A stretch of 64,000 nucleotides of DNA from Talpa occidentalis (Eukaryota; Chordata; Mammalia; Eulipotyphla; Talpidae), in contig NW_023600993.1 in the NCBI RefSeq assembly GCF_014898055.3, forward strand, positions 17,946,850 through 18,010,849. Reading direction: 5' to 3'. A program made the translations under genes and the position numbers. The first letter of the stretch is position 1, and each line of letters opens with the position of its first letter. Below, piece by piece: positions 33,501 through 46,485 of this stretch. A model generated the notes under the pieces. It ran no database searches, was not told where the DNA came from, and saw only the letters and a list, made by a program, of their open reading frames with translations.

Positions 33501-36055
33501 TATTCCCATTAACATTTATTATTTTTATTTTGAAGGCTGCTTTGGTGTAGAAGTACAAGACAGCTCTACCTAAGCAATTGTAGAGAATGACTCCATGACT
33601 TCAGGAATCTCTAGATGTAGTTAGAAAAAAGCCCACGGAAGGACAAGGTCTGGAGGGCTCTTCTCTGCCTCCCCACTCCATGTGGGCTGTCACTCCCAGG
33701 CCTCTGTTGAAGACATTTCCTTCCCGACCTCTTGGGTCAGATAGGTTACCCCCTTTTCTTTCAAAGCCCTTTCACAATGCCATTTGGGGGTTATTTGTGT
33801 GGTTTGTTAGATGTACAAACAGCATACTTTGTAAAGCTTTTGAAAAGCGTAACTTTTGTCCAAATGTGTAGTAAGTAAATGTCAAAGATTTCTCTAACTC
33901 AGGAAACTAGCAGGATGGTGAGGCTGGTTTTGTCAGTTGGGAAGGACATGTTGGGGCAAGATGGCTGCATTACAGGCAAAATCAGTTAATGTTGCACCAG
34001 GCAATAAAACTGTAACCTTTGGGGTTATGTTTTGTACTAGACAAGTCATTTGCATTTCCACTAGACAAAAGTCTAGCATTCACACGTTCACAGATTACTT
34101 CATAAAGCCTCAGTTTATAACAATGGTAAATATTAAATAAAATGAAGGTACATTTGGCTTGAGGGTCGAGTTGGGTAGGGACTGTGGAGTAAAGCTTCAG
34201 TACGACTTCAGAAAAATATGCTATCGTCTTTATGCCTTATTTCTGAATTTTGGATTAGTTTTCTTAACAAATGCCTACCTTCTCCTTTCTTTAAAAAAAA
34301 ATAGCATATTCATTACCTTTCATGCTAAGGTATTTCTGATTAAAACCAAGAACAAGAATACTTATTTATAAATCATCAGTTAGAAGTTCTGGCCAATGAG
34401 ATAAAACAAAGAATAAACATAATTGGCAGGAAGATAAAGGGTTTACATAGTAGTATTAAATAAAAATGAAATAAAACTTGTCTTATTAAAGACAAGAAAG
34501 GGAAAATTTATTTTATTGATTAAAAATTAAAAAATGTATTTGGATAAATACAAAAACCATTTTATTACTGTAACTGCAATTTTACTTACAGTTCTTAGCT
34601 ATAGTAATAAAACATTATTTTTTTCTGAAAGAACAAAGTAAGACAAGGAAATTCGCAAAGGGTAGTAGTAATCTTGATAGACATTCATGTATTTGTCAGC
34701 AGAACAAAGTTGATATTGCCTTAAAAATAAAGCTATAAATATACAAACAGGGACAACTCCTGAAAGAACTCAACTCTAGCAGAAGGTAAGTACCATGATG
34801 TCGGGCACTATGTGGTCATAAATGCTGAGTCTTACACACTGTCTGCTTGACTGGTTACCCAAGCCCTCTGGTTTTGGTGGGAGGTCTCTGATTTCTTGGT
34901 TGCAATGTCTGGTTGGCAGTGCCCCTTTGTGGTTGCTTCATTGGAACCAATCCCTGTGGTGAAGTTTGTCCTCTAAACTTGCATTCTGAGTCCTAGATTT
35001 TGTTTTGGATTTTTGTAGTTAAGTTCAAAAGTGAGATTGAATTATTTCTTTTTCTTTTTTCACTGTACCTTGAGGTTTTATGATCTAAACCACATTTACA
35101 AGCAAATTGAGTTACATGCGGTATTCTATATTTTGGAATCTTTTTGGTAGAAAGAAGGTAAATTGTTTTTGGAAATTTAAGACAATACATTATTACTATT
35201 TGTTTTTGGGAGACATAAATTTTTATAACTGCTTCTACTTTTGTAATTAGTCAATTGGTCTATTGCATATTTTAGTAGCTAAACATTGTGTTTATAATAA
35301 CTATCGGTACATAGTTGAGAATATCATGCCTACTTTAAAAGTTATTTCTATTCATTACCAATGTGTTTTTCCTCACCCTACACTTTACTATTTTTAATAA
35401 TTAGCTTATTCTCCCTTTTTTGGTCAATTCGGATTTGTCCTTATATATTTTTCTTCCTTATTAATGTAGAAAAACAAGTGCTCATCAATGCACTGTTTTG
35501 GAAGGACATCATTAATTTTATTATGGAAACATTTAAAAATATTCTGTTAAATAGGGAACTTTCTTTGAACAAGAAATTTATATTTTAGAAGTCCAATAAG
35601 CATATTTAACCTATCCACTTTTTAAAATCAGAAAAACAAAACATAATCATGTTCAATAGGATAAAATAAAATAATAGATGCAAGGAAATAGCCACTACAT
35701 GAGCTCCTTAAAAAACTTGTAGGAACTGCTTGGCACAAATTTTCTGAAGGCCATTGGCTTTTCTGCCAAAGGCTTTACAAAAGGTGAGAGGAAAGATGTG
35801 GCTTCAACACCGTATCTCACAAAGTTGTTTAGAAGATATTGAAATTTCCATTACGAATCTTGATTAAATACATAATGGCACAGAGAACATATTAAGATAT
35901 TATAAAAATGGAGGCATGAAGGAAATTACAGAAATTTGCTGAATGATTTAGTTTTCATTTTAGGTATATAAAACTGTCTGGATTGGGTTATAAAGTGTAA
36001 GATGAGAACTTCTTTCTTGATATAGTTTTGAAACACTTCTAATTCCACATGCACT
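33501..36055. other. AT-rich intergenic, nothing recognised
   Basis: Low GC throughout. No repeat family or coding signal recognised; open frames are short and K/I/L/F-rich, as expected of AT-rich DNA. Confidence 0.5.
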
Positions 36056-36059
36056 TAAA

Positions 36060-36560
36060 AACTCTGGTTCATTGAGATAAGATTTATGTACAATAAAATT
36101 TATCCCTTTAGCCATAATGCTTAATGGGCTCTGACAAATGTATCCAGTAGTTTGACAACTACTACAATCAAGAAGATATAAAACATTTCTGTCACTCCAA
36201 AAACTTTCCTCAGCTCTTTTGCAGCCAATTTCCTATGCTATCCTTGGTTCTTGGCAGCTACTGATCTGTTTTCTGTCCCTATAGTTTTGCCTTTCATAGA
36301 ATGTCATAAAAATGTAATCATACAGTATTAGTCATTTGTGTCTGGCTTCTCTTGCTCAGTATAATATTTTTAAGATTCATCCATGTGTTGCTGGTATCAA
36401 CAGAATGCTCTTTTTTACAGGTTAGCATTCTATTGTCTGGATGCTCACAGTTTGCTTATCCTTCCACTACCTTCCACAATATTCTGTTTTGGCCTTTATG
36501 AATAAAACTGATAGGCATTTTGCTTCTGCCTTTAATTTCTAACTTTATTGTTTTCATATT
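36060..36560 (-). mobile_element. Old L1 3'UTR, antisense
   Basis: 'gagataagatttatgtacaa', 'cagtagtttgacaactacta', 'ggcttctcttgctcagtata' and 'aagattcatccatgtgttgc' belong to the antisense 3'UTR of old mammalian L1. Non-coding remnant. Confidence 0.7.
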
Positions 36561-36712
36561 GTGGAATATTAGATGATTTGGCTTGTTTTTGTCTTCCTTC
36601 ATATAGAATATGATGATCACTTTCATAAGATCCTTATATTTTTAAAAATATAGTGCACTCTCTTCTATCTTTTGCATTTCCCCATTATCTGATTGAGGCT
36701 ATCGATCAGCTC

Positions 36713-37239
36713 TGTGTTGCACTGACAACACATGCACTGACAAACAGGAGTTGTGGAGCAAGCTGTAGGATGAAGGATGCTGCCAAAGAGCAAGATCCTG
36801 CCCTTTTTATTGATAGAATAATTATACAGCATCAGTTGTGAGGGGATGGAGGACAAAAAGAGAAGGGAGGGGTGAAATTAGAAAATGTGCTCTGTCATTT
36901 ATAGTATCAGGGGTTGTGAGTCTGCCACTGATCAGTTTCTGGAGTCCCTTGTCATACATTGGTCTTCAGCCCCCCTGGCGTTCCAGGTCATGTCTCGTGA
37001 TGTATAAGACAGAAGTAAGTTTGTGCATCAGTCCTCAGCTCCCCTGGCATTCCTGGTAATACCTCATGATGCATACCCTTTCCAGGGTATTCAAGCTTTC
37101 TGCTCTTGATTGATTTGAAAAACACCTTGTAAGGTTTAGCTATGACTAATGGGCCGGGCAATTCTGACCTTGTATGTGAATGCAGAACTGCTGGTAACAA
37201 AATGGTGGCCAAACAGGCTGCTTAGGAGTAGCAGACCCA
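36713..37239 (-). mobile_element. Solo LTR of an endogenous retrovirus (527 bp) with 6-bp duplication
   Basis: Precisely bounded: 'cagctc' at 36707-36712 and 37240-37245. On the minus strand the insert starts TGGGTCTGC and ends GCAACACA (TG...CA). It contains 'ctataaatgacag' as TATA-like box (about 36895-36907), then 'caataaaaagggcagg' as the polyadenylation signal (about 36808-36823). A 50-bp direct duplication (36957-37006 and 37026-37075) sits in the U3 part, as enhancer repeats often do. No internal viral genes remain. Confidence 0.82.
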
Positions 37240-37309
37240 CAGCTCTGCATTTTCCCCCCTTTATTATTTATTGATTATTAATCATAATCACATTATGATT
37301 ATTTCCTAT

Positions 37310-37560
37310 GGCGAGACAACATAATGTAGTGATTAGGTGCATGAACTCTGGAGCTGCGTCGACTGAAGGCTGAGTCTCTTTTTGGCTGAGTTTCTTGGCA
37401 AAGGTATTTAGTTGAAGTCTCAGCTTCCTCATCTGTAAAATAGGGAGAACAATAATAATTCCTACACATGGAGTTGTGCATAGGAGGATTCAGGGAGTTA
37501 ATGTATATGAAGTGCTCAACACTGTCCCAGGCACTTAGAAGAACCCCAGTGAAGCGTAGA
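37310..37560 (+). repeat. MIR relic
   Basis: 'aatgtagtgattaggtgcat', 'gaactctggagctgcg', 'tcagcttcctcatctgtaaa', 'gtgctcaacactgtcccagg' follow MIR from tRNA-like head to 3' end. Confidence 0.78.
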
Positions 37561-38086
37561 TTTTGCTCTTTTTATAGTAGAATAATTAGGTCTCTAATTT
37601 CAATTTATATCTTCTTGAATTTCCACATATGTATTTTTTGTTGGGTGTGTTATGCTCAGTATTTTTTTGGAACATTTAAACTCAATATTGTTGGATTTTT
37701 ATTCTTTAATCTATAGTTTGCTACTTATTTAATAGCATTTAATGGCAGTTTATCTCTCAGTGCTTTTAGTGGGATACTGGTGTTAGCTGTTAAGTACTTT
37801 TTATGATTATGACTTTTATTACAATTACACTCTTGTAACTCTGCTGTTACATTGTTCTCACAGTGTTAGGGGCCCTCCAAGGGCCACACAGATAGTATAA
37901 GTGTGATAAGTTGCCTGATGGTAAGGCAACCCGTGCTGAGCACCTTGCTCATGTCGCTTTTTAAAATAATGCCTACAATCCCCAGACCAATTGATTTAGA
38001 AATTGGGGTGGGGGCGGGGCATCTGTTATTTTGAGACTCTCCAGGTGATTCAAATGTGCAGACTGTTACAAACAGTTGCTTTAGGT

Positions 38087-38268
38087 CAGTGGTTCTCAAA
38101 CTTGATTTTGCATTAGATTCACCAGATAGATTTGTTAAAATACAGATTTTTGGGCCCCACCCCCAGAGTTTCTGATTTGGTAGGCCTGGAGTGGGTCAAT
38201 TGTGTTTCTGACCAGTTTCCCCGTGATGCTAATGTTTTGGTCTGCAACCCATGCTTTGAGAATCAATG
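38087..38268 (+). mobile_element. MER5-type hAT element
   Basis: Begins 'cagtggttctcaaacttgat' and ends 'gctttgagaatcaatg', the inverted ends of MER5A. The interior has 'attagattcaccagatagat', 'ttgggccccacccccagag' and 'cgtgatgctaatg'. Non-coding. Confidence 0.85.
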
Positions 38269-38464
38269 CCCAAGATTTTTAAATATAGTAATAAGTTCTG
38301 TATTAACAGTACTTATGATTATTTACACATAAAATCAAAATATTCATATGAGGCCTGGGCCTCATTCTCTAATTACAATCTAAAATCTGTGGGTGGAACC
38401 TGGGCATCTTGTTTGTAAAATTTTGAAGGTAAATTTTGAAGACTGTGAGGTTTGAGAAATATTA

Positions 38465-38632
38465 CTTAGACCTTTACTACTCAAAATGCGATCCTTGTGA
38501 GAATAGCATGGGCCTTGCCATCTCTTGGGAGGTTGTCAGAAAGCATAATCGCAGGCCTGATTGGACCTATGAATCTGCATTTTACTAAATGTGCATTTTA
38601 GGCACATTGAGGTTTGAGAAACTACTGCCTTA
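38465..38632 (+). mobile_element. Diverged MER5-type fragment
   Basis: 'tactcaaaatgcgatccttg', 'gcaggcctgattggacctat', 'gaatctgcattttactaaat' and 'ttgaggtttgagaaactact' follow a MER5 pattern, with decayed ends. Confidence 0.6.
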
Positions 38633-38639
38633 GAGAACT

Positions 38640-40169
38640 ACCTTTCATCTTCAATGCTCCTTCCTTCCTACCTTCTTCGCAACCTTCCCTCCCTTCCTCC
38701 TTCAGTTCTTTTGCTAGCCAAGCTCCAGTCGGGCAGCTGACATAAATCCAGATGTTTACCATGCTCACAGTGGGTTTGTGTCATAGCTTTGGAGATCTAG
38801 GATTTTTTTTAGCAAGTAATAATAGTAAGTAGTTGTGCTCTTTGTTTCAGAGGAGACATTACCCCACCCCTCAAGGTTGCTTGTTACAAGTACAACCCTG
38901 AGCAATGCCCTAGGCAAAGAGCAGTTGGGGACCTGCACTACTGGCTTACCCTACCTGGCAGGTATGAGAAACTTAGAGAGTTGTCTCTCCTAACAACATT
39001 AAAAAAATTACTAAGAGTTGGTGGGATTCCTGATGGACGTGCAGATACTTATTCATTCACTTACAAATATTGCTAAAATCTTTCTATATGTCTACTCTGT
39101 GGCAGAAATGGATGGAGACCACAAAGAGAAAGGAGAAAAATTAAGAAAAAGGAATAGGCTGATAAAGGGGATGTTTCAATGACATTTAGCATAACAGTTC
39201 TAATCTCGCAAACTCAAAACTTGAGAGTTAGAGAAATTTAATATCCACAAAGGTCATTTTTCCTAAACTCTCTTGATAGAAAGTCACTTTAATCTCTTTG
39301 TTGTGGCTTCCCTGCATTTTTGGTTTCATTGGAGTGTAACCTGGGCAGCTTCTGTGTCCAGAAATTGGTAATTGCTTTAAGCAAGAAGATATGGTTTGAT
39401 TCAGAAAAAAACTCAAACTCTTTTAGAAGGTCCAAATGTTAAAAGACACTTGGAATACATTTTAATGTGATTCATTGGGTGAATTCTTTCAATTTGAACT
39501 CTCTACTCATACAAAAGGACAAACTCATTAAATTCTCACATGTCTCTCCAAGGAAGGTGGTGACAATTGAGTTCTAAATTGTGTCACTTCTGTGTTTATG
39601 ATAAAAGCGGAGAATAAAATTTTTTTGACCCTTTTGACATCACTTATCTAAACACATTACTTATCAAAAACAATTATGGTGTAGACCTTGGAGCAGAAAA
39701 ATTTTCAGCTTTCAGAAAGCTTAGGCATAATATTGTTTAAATGTAAGCTTTTCCCTTCCTTCTGCCTACCCCATTTTCATCTCCTCCATATCTACTCTTG
39801 TGATTTTATATTCCTTTGGATTAACTCCTAAAAATCTTTGTCTGGAATCAAGTCTACATTGAACATTGGACGAGTGATTAATATGCTGTGTCTCTTTGCA
39901 TGTCAAAATGTCTGGAAGGATGTTTATCCACACAAATGTTATCTGTGGCTGTCCCTGGGCCATAGGATCATAGGTCACTCTTCTGCATTCTCACCTGAAC
40001 TTGGGTTACCTCAGCTGGAGAAGAAATTTTCTCCTTGACCCTGGCTTTCTATTTTACAGTTTGGCTGGCTTTGTGTTGTGGCCTCCTTTGTTCTTGTAAA
40101 CAGCATATGAATACTTCTTCCTAAGTGCCTGTGGGTGTGGGTGTGAAAGGAAGGAGAAGGTGGGCATGC
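38640..40169. other. Intergenic, nothing recognised
   Basis: Contains a short CCTT-rich stretch near 38655-38700. No gene or repeat family supported. Confidence 0.5.
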
Positions 40170-40186
40170 AAAAGCAATTGAGGGGG

Positions 40187-40459
40187 GGGCCTCCCTGGTG
40201 GCACAAGGGGTTAAGATGCAGCATATGAAGCTATCCACAGCCACTGCAGCATGAGTTTGATCCTTGACCAGGGAGCTACATGCATGGTGCCGCAGACCTC
40301 TCCCGACTTGCCCGCTGCTCCCCTCAGCTATGCATTTCAGTCAATCTGCCTGTTCTGCTCCCTACTCTGTCTCTGGTGAATCCTCTCACCCCCCATACTC
40401 TGGCCTGTACCCCAGTTCTTTATGCATAAATAAATAAATCTTAAAAACAAAACAAAACA
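40187..40459 (+). repeat. tRNA-derived SINE (subfamily Y)
   Basis: Plus-strand copy: 'gggcctccctggtggcacaa', 'gagtttgatccttgaccagg', 'gctgctcccctcagctatgc', tail 'aataaataaatcttaaaaac' followed by AAAAC units. Flanks 'aaaagcaattgagg' and 'aaaagcaatgagtg' are the target duplication. Confidence 0.94.
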
Positions 40460-40689
40460 AAAGCAATGAGTGGGGGCAGGGTGGGGGGAGCCATCCCCGG
40501 CAGGAGAATTTCCCCTATGCCTTTTTGGGTGTTTGTAGCAGTTGGTTCTTTTGGTCTGCTGGAACTTTCTTTCTGTTCATTTAACAATTATTTGTTCTGT
40601 TTGTTTAACAATTATTTACTCAGTGATATTATATGCAATAACTGGACAACTAGCAGTAAAAACAAACAAACAAATTTCTTTCCTTCATG

Positions 40690-41115
40690 GGATTTGTATT
40701 CTAGTAGAAAATTAAAAGATAACAAAAACTAAAATATATCTCGTCATGATAAGTGAAGGGAAGAAAAATAAACTGGGACAAGACAGATGGACACTAATGG
40801 GAGCCAAAGGTGAATGAAGAGGCAACTCCTCTTTGCTAAGATGCTAGAGACCTTTGAGTAGAGACCTGGGGGAAGGGAGGGAAGGAGCTGCTATTCCAGG
40901 TTGAAGGAACAGTCACAGGGTCCTGAGATGTGAAAGCCCTTTGGCTTTTCCAGGAACTTGAGACAGGCCACCGTATCAGAACACAGTGAGTGGGAGTGTA
41001 GGGGAAAAGGGTGTCTGGACCCCAGGACACAGTGTGATGGGTTATAAATAGTATTTGAGTGAGATGGGAAAGTAGTGGGAAATTTTGAGCAGGGAAGTGA
41101 CTTGATGTGATATGT
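40690..41115 (+). repeat. Old interspersed repeat, family not assigned
   Basis: 'ctattccaggttgaaggaac', 'tcacagggtcctgagatgtg', 'gagcagggaagtgacttgat' belong to a common ancient mammalian repeat. A related stretch is at about 61600-62260. I do not name it because I am not sure of the family. Confidence 0.5.
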
Positions 41116-41464
41116 TTAGAATCATTGTTATACTATATATAATTTATTTAGACCCTTTTTACTACACAGTGGGTTCTAAGGCATAATGAGTTTTTCTCCA
41201 TATCATCTCCAATACTTGTTTTTCTTGCCTCTTGATGTTAGCCACCCAGATATTTCAATGTTGATTTGCCTGTATGAAATTTATTTGTGCATTTTTTTTT
41301 TTGAGAGAGAGAGTATGGTCTTATTTCTGGAGAGAAAGAAGCCTGCCCTTGGCTGTGAAGTGAAGGAATTCCTGGAAATGATGAGGATGATTGTAGTTGA
41401 GATGTTTTTATAACAAGATGAATGTGATCAATCCTTGTGAATATGTGACTCAATCAGTATTTTT

Positions 41465-41725
41465 TCCTTCCTCCAATTTTTATTTCATTTATTAATTAAT
41501 TTTAAAAATTACCTTACATCATTGTTCATTTTTGTATAATATTTAATTTCCCCCCTCAGGTGTAGTATGCATAACTCTCCTACCACCACAGTATAGTCCC
41601 TTGTGCTCTTCCCTCCCCTGTTTTGACCATTCTCCTTCATCCCTATCCCTACCCCGTGTGCCTCTGATCTACCTTTTGCCTGCAAGTTTTGTCTTTTTCC
41701 TGATAATCAGTATTTTGGAGGAAAA
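41465..41725 (-). mobile_element. L1-type 3'UTR fragment, antisense
   Basis: 'ttaattttaaaaattacctt', 'cctcaggtgtagtatgcata', 'accaccacagtatagtccct', 'ttttgaccattctccttcat' resemble the second L1 piece at 21985-22330. Boundaries approximate. Confidence 0.5.
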
Positions 41726-44000
41726 AGTTGCATGTGCACATTTCTAATCTTACTTGTGATCCAGGGTGATTTGGGGAGGTCAGAATCTAATCAGTCCCAT
41801 TTTTGTTAGACATTCAACATAAGCCATCTTCTCAGCTCACAAGGCATCCACACAGAAGAAGCCGAGACCTCCTGAGGAACCTCAAAGTGTAACTGCCCTG
41901 CTCTATTTCCAGGCACCAGTCCATTCCTTTTCACCCCCAGATTCCTTTCCGCAGCAGACAGCCATGGCTTTCACTAATGCTCCTTAGTGGAATAGAAGAG
42001 TTCTGAAATGTAGGGTCCTTACAAAATAATGTTTTAAAGCTCTTTTCTTTTCTAATCTGTGAATTGTTGGGGGAGACTCTCAAATTGCCTACTGGTTGTG
42101 TTTCGGCTCCATGATTACTCAAGTCAAGCTGATTATGACTAATTTTGGTCAAAATAGATTTGTGTCTGGGCAAACAACCATGTGCAGAGTCTCAACCAGA
42201 GGCAACTAAATTGAGATTCATGTTTTAATGAAGAATTTTAATGACCATGTATGTCACATAATTCCAATGAACCAATTGCAATGCAATGTCCCAAGTGTGT
42301 CAGACTATTCTAGAATTTATTTGCTATATTTTTTCTCACTTTAGAGTTGCTCTTTGATTCTGGCACATCATTCTCTCCGGTAATGGCTTCAAATCAGTCT
42401 GCTTGATTCATGGCTGCACAGAGAAGATTTTCTCAGGAGCTAGTGGGAAGATTGTTGAAAAAAACATGGAGAGACAGATGGTAGACTTTATTTTACTGGC
42501 TCATCTGCGTTTGCAGAGAATGATTATACATTCAAAGTAAGTGGCACCAGAAGTCACATCTATCTGAGGTTCATCTCACATGTTTCCTCGCGGAGTTTCT
42601 AAAATAGAGTGTCAGGGACAGACTAAAATCTGAGTAAATGTATGGAACTCTCCAAGGACATGGTCACGACATGACCTGGGGCAGGGCCAGATCTGAGAGG
42701 TCATTTATTTTGATACTTCTAGTCTTCTTACTACCTTCTTGTTAGATGAGAACTTAGTACTACCTTGAATGCAATGAGTGATGGGAAACTCTCTATTTCT
42801 AGTTGTAGACAATTTAACTGTGACATCATTCTTCCTTCTTTTGAACTGATATTGCCTTCTGTGTAATTTCCACTTATTAGTCTTGGCTATGCTCTTTGGA
42901 AGCAACACAGAACAAATCGATTTCCTGTTCCACCTGCGCTATCTTGGGTGTGAGCTAGAATGCCATCTAGGTCTTTTACAAGATAAACATTCCCAATTCC
43001 TTGGATTGATACCTATAGGAAATGGATTGGGTTCTGGGTCATAAGCACTCTGAATTAGGGGAACTTGGAAGAATCCTGGTTTAATATGAAGGTCCCTTTT
43101 CCTTGGGAGTTATTCTTTTCCATATCCACACTATAGCTGATCATCCATTTTCATTTGTTTCTACAATAAATTCACTTGCACTGTACATTTACTAATTTTA
43201 AGCTGATTATCTAAAATTGAAGGAGGTACAGCATGATGTTACATTTTGGAACTCAAGGGCTTCTGTTATCTTGTTTTCTTCTCCCCACTCCCCTCTCCAA
43301 CCTCCTGCCATTACTATAAATTTTTCTTGAATTATTCAGAACACTTCGGCTTTCCTTGAAGAGACACAGTAGGTAAATTCTTATTTCCCCATGCCCAGAT
43401 GAATGATCTTGAGATTCAGTAGTTCACCTTGGAAGGTGGTCTTACATTATTGAGTACCCAGTGGAGCTCAGAGTGGCCAGCATAGCAATGCACCCTTGTA
43501 CTTACTCTCTTTCCTTTCCTGCTTCATTCTCTTTGTCCTATACCTCTGTTTCCTCAGGGGCTGCTATCCTTAATAAAACTGTTTTTGCCTTCTGGGGAAC
43601 CCAGGTTAAGACAGCTCTCTTTTCATTTTACTACAACACCCAGGCAATATCAGTTTAACACTACAGACATCATTTATGATTTCAGCAATACATGGTGTAA
43701 ATGGATTCTCTTTTTCAAGAGTGTAACATGAAACATTTTTGTCAAGCAGTCTGTAGATCCTCAGAGAAACATACTCAAAAGATAATCTGTAATACTCTAC
43801 ATTTTAATAGTTCTACTAGGTCTTGCTTTGAACACATTTAATGTGTCAGAATTTAAGCACATGAACCTAAATTACTTACAAAGCTACAGTGCCCTGAGTA
43901 GACAAATATGACATCAGGAGAGCTGTCACCTTGTGAAAAGAATGTAAACCATTTGTCCTTTAGTCCTTCCTTATCAATTAGAATTGCCCAGGTTTGTGAT
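41726..44000. other. Intergenic, nothing recognised
   Basis: No gene or repeat family supported. An AATAAA with LTR-like surroundings ('cttaataaaactgtttttgc', about 43569) may mark an old LTR end but I cannot define an element. Confidence 0.4.
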
Positions 44001-44239
44001 AGGACACCAATGGCATAACCCAAGTCAAGTCATTACTTTAGTTTTGAGTCAGCTTTGCGTAGCAGGGTTAAGAAGTGTATCTTGTTTGAATATACATTTA
44101 GAAAATTCTCCAAAAGAAAAAGGAAAGATTTCTGGGGGGAGAGAAATGTGTCTATTAGGATGGAGGAGAGAGGTCTATAAGATAGAGGAGAGGAAAATAT
44201 AAAACTTACACATAATTTTTCAAATAGAGAATGGGAGGA

Positions 44240-44893
44240 CTCAGAAAATGACACTGTGAACTGATCTAGGTCAAGGAAATAATAAATATTTGCTCCATCA
44301 TAGCTGGTGGTAAGATCTAGGTAGGACACAATCAGATATTTCCTTTGCGAAGTGCTTATTTGTTTCACGTCCTGGCCAAGTCCAGGTGAGATTCCTGCCT
44401 CAACTCTTAGTCCATAGTTTAGATGGGAAAAATTATGTGTCTTTTCTCCCATCCAATTCCAGGTTTTCAGAAGATTAAGGTAATTAGCATATCTGTCCTC
44501 CTCAGCACAGCGATTGGCATAGGAATGGGCACATGATTCAATCTGGGCCAATTAGGATTAAGTGCAGGATTTCAACCAGCACTACTGGGGAAAAGATACT
44601 TTTTCCCCACAAGTTTAGAGTTATAAAGCTAACCTTGGAGCTACTGGGAGCTTTTATAAGGTAAAAGGCTAGGTAATCATGAAGTTTACATGAAGGAAAT
44701 CTCTACAAAGCCTACAGAGAAATGAAAAGAGGTGTTTCCTGACAATACTGAATGAACACCCAGATCTAGCCATGCCTGAAGCTATCACACTTCTGAACTT
44801 TCCAGATATTACAATCAATAAATTCCTTTTATGCTTAAGTCAGTCTGCCTTAGCCTTTTGTCATTTATCACAGAGTCCTAACTAACATGTTCA
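44240..44893 (+). repeat. Old LTR-like relic
   Basis: 'gggcacatgattcaatctgg', 'agctactgggagcttttata', 'agatctagccatgcctgaag', 'caatcaataaattcctttta' and 'gagtcctaactaac' follow a familiar ancient LTR-type repeat of mammals with an AATAAA near its 3' end. Family not fixed. The 172-codon minus-strand open frame at 44033-44551 overlaps it and does not look like a gene. Confidence 0.55.
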
Positions 44894-45131
44894 GGACAAT
44901 GGGGACCAAGATATATGTTGATTCCTGATGTTAGCATAATTCCATGAATAATATTCTGGAACATTTTGAGAAAAGATGAATATAGTTCTTGAGCTATAAA
45001 AACTTAACGCTTCCTTCTATCATCTCTCTGAGGCTGCTTCCAAAGTAGTAATCCCCACCCCCCAATCAGTCGGCATCAGTCTTTAAAGTCCCTATCCCTC
45101 CTCTCTCTTGCACTCCTCCCTAATAAGTTTG

Positions 45132-45137
45132 TTTATT
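45132..45137 (-). promoter_or_regulatory. Second candidate THRB polyadenylation signal
   Basis: AATAAA on the minus strand in a sequence that precedes a G-rich stretch (45050-45120). It is the last AATAAA on this strand before recognisable old repeats resume at about 44.9 kb, which makes it a plausible distal end of the long 3'UTR. Confidence 0.3.
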
Positions 45138-46479
45138 CAAGTAGATGTTTATGAAACAAATGGCCTTCCACCCCTGTGTTCCTCCCCTTGGAAGCAGGAA
45201 AGGTAAGAAGAGCAGACAATCCAATTTAGAAAATAATAATATTTAAAGAAAGAGTCAGGAAATTATATTTGTTATAAGCTTTTTCTTTTTTTCATTTTTC
45301 TTTTTTAGAATTGAAGCTTATGAGTTTATCTACGCCCACTATATTCATAATTACAATTTAATATCTGCATACAAAAGCTATGTAAAAATCCATTTTTCCA
45401 AATATACAAATTTCCTTTTTGGATAGTTTAAAACAGATTGATCACAGATTTCAACAGTTTTAGGCTGAAAAAAATATTACCAATCTAGCAATATCACTTA
45501 ACACTGTTTGCAAAACACAAATCTTCCAATGACTGTAAATCGTTTCCTGTTGAGTATTTTTCTGATTTTCAGGGCATGAAGACATTGTGTATGTATGTAT
45601 GTGTGTGTGTGGGGGGGTAGTGTTTTTTCTGAAGAAAGATGGAGAATTAATTTGGCTCTAAAAATTAAATGAAAAATATCAGGTTAATTAGGAAGAACCA
45701 AAAGAAAGAAGTGGCATAATATCAGCTCATTCATGCCCTGATATCTTCTGTATCAACAATACATGTGTAATTAAATAAAGTCTTCTTTTGTCTTACACTG
45801 TGCTCCGTAATTTACATGAGTATTATCTGCATCCTGAGAAGGACAGATTTATATTTGATTGTCTTGTGCATAAAATGGGTCAGCTTTAACTGTGCAACAG
45901 AAAGCCACAAACAGCGTGTTGCCTACATGATATTGCTCTTGAAGGCGGCATTAATTAATGTGGAGACACACTAGAAATGCACACTTTTTGCATTTGCAAA
46001 CATTTATACAGCACAGTAAAAATTCTGTGATAAGGCCAAACCTTTTTTCCCCCGAGTTTGTGGGTTTTTTTTTTTTTGTGTGTGTGTTTTTAACTTTTTT
46101 TTTTTTTAAAGATTAAGGTAAAATGTTTCAATTGTAAAAAATACACACCGGGCAAATCCTTACCTGGATAATAAATATCTACATCACAGTACAATAAAAT
46201 TTTTTCTCTATAAAATTTAAATATGGATTATAGTCTATCACTATCAAAAGAAACACTAGGCTAGTATTTCCATATTATTAAAATAACAGGAAAATTACGA
46301 GCTTATTTTAGAACCTGATGCCATAGCCTTTGGAAAGGGCAAAGAGATTCCAAGGTCTTTAAGCACTCTCCTTTTGAAGAGGAACTGTGGCTTGGTTATT
46401 CACTTAAATTCAGTTTATGAAAAAGGTTTAGCCTTACAAATGCTGGCTACATTTCAAAAACCATAAGACTGATTTATAA

Positions 46480-46485
46480 TTTATT
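46480..46485 (-). promoter_or_regulatory. Candidate THRB polyadenylation signal
   Basis: TTTATT on the plus strand gives AATAAA on the THRB strand. Downstream on that strand lies a T/G-rich run (about 46440-46465), the usual position for a downstream element. A second candidate lies at 45132-45137. Neither is proven; either or both could be used. Confidence 0.35.

Noticed and set aside
44033..44551. 172-codon minus-strand open frame, the longest in the window
   Set aside because: It overlaps an old LTR-like relic, has no recognisable domain, and its C-terminal half is S/F/L-rich as expected of chance translation.
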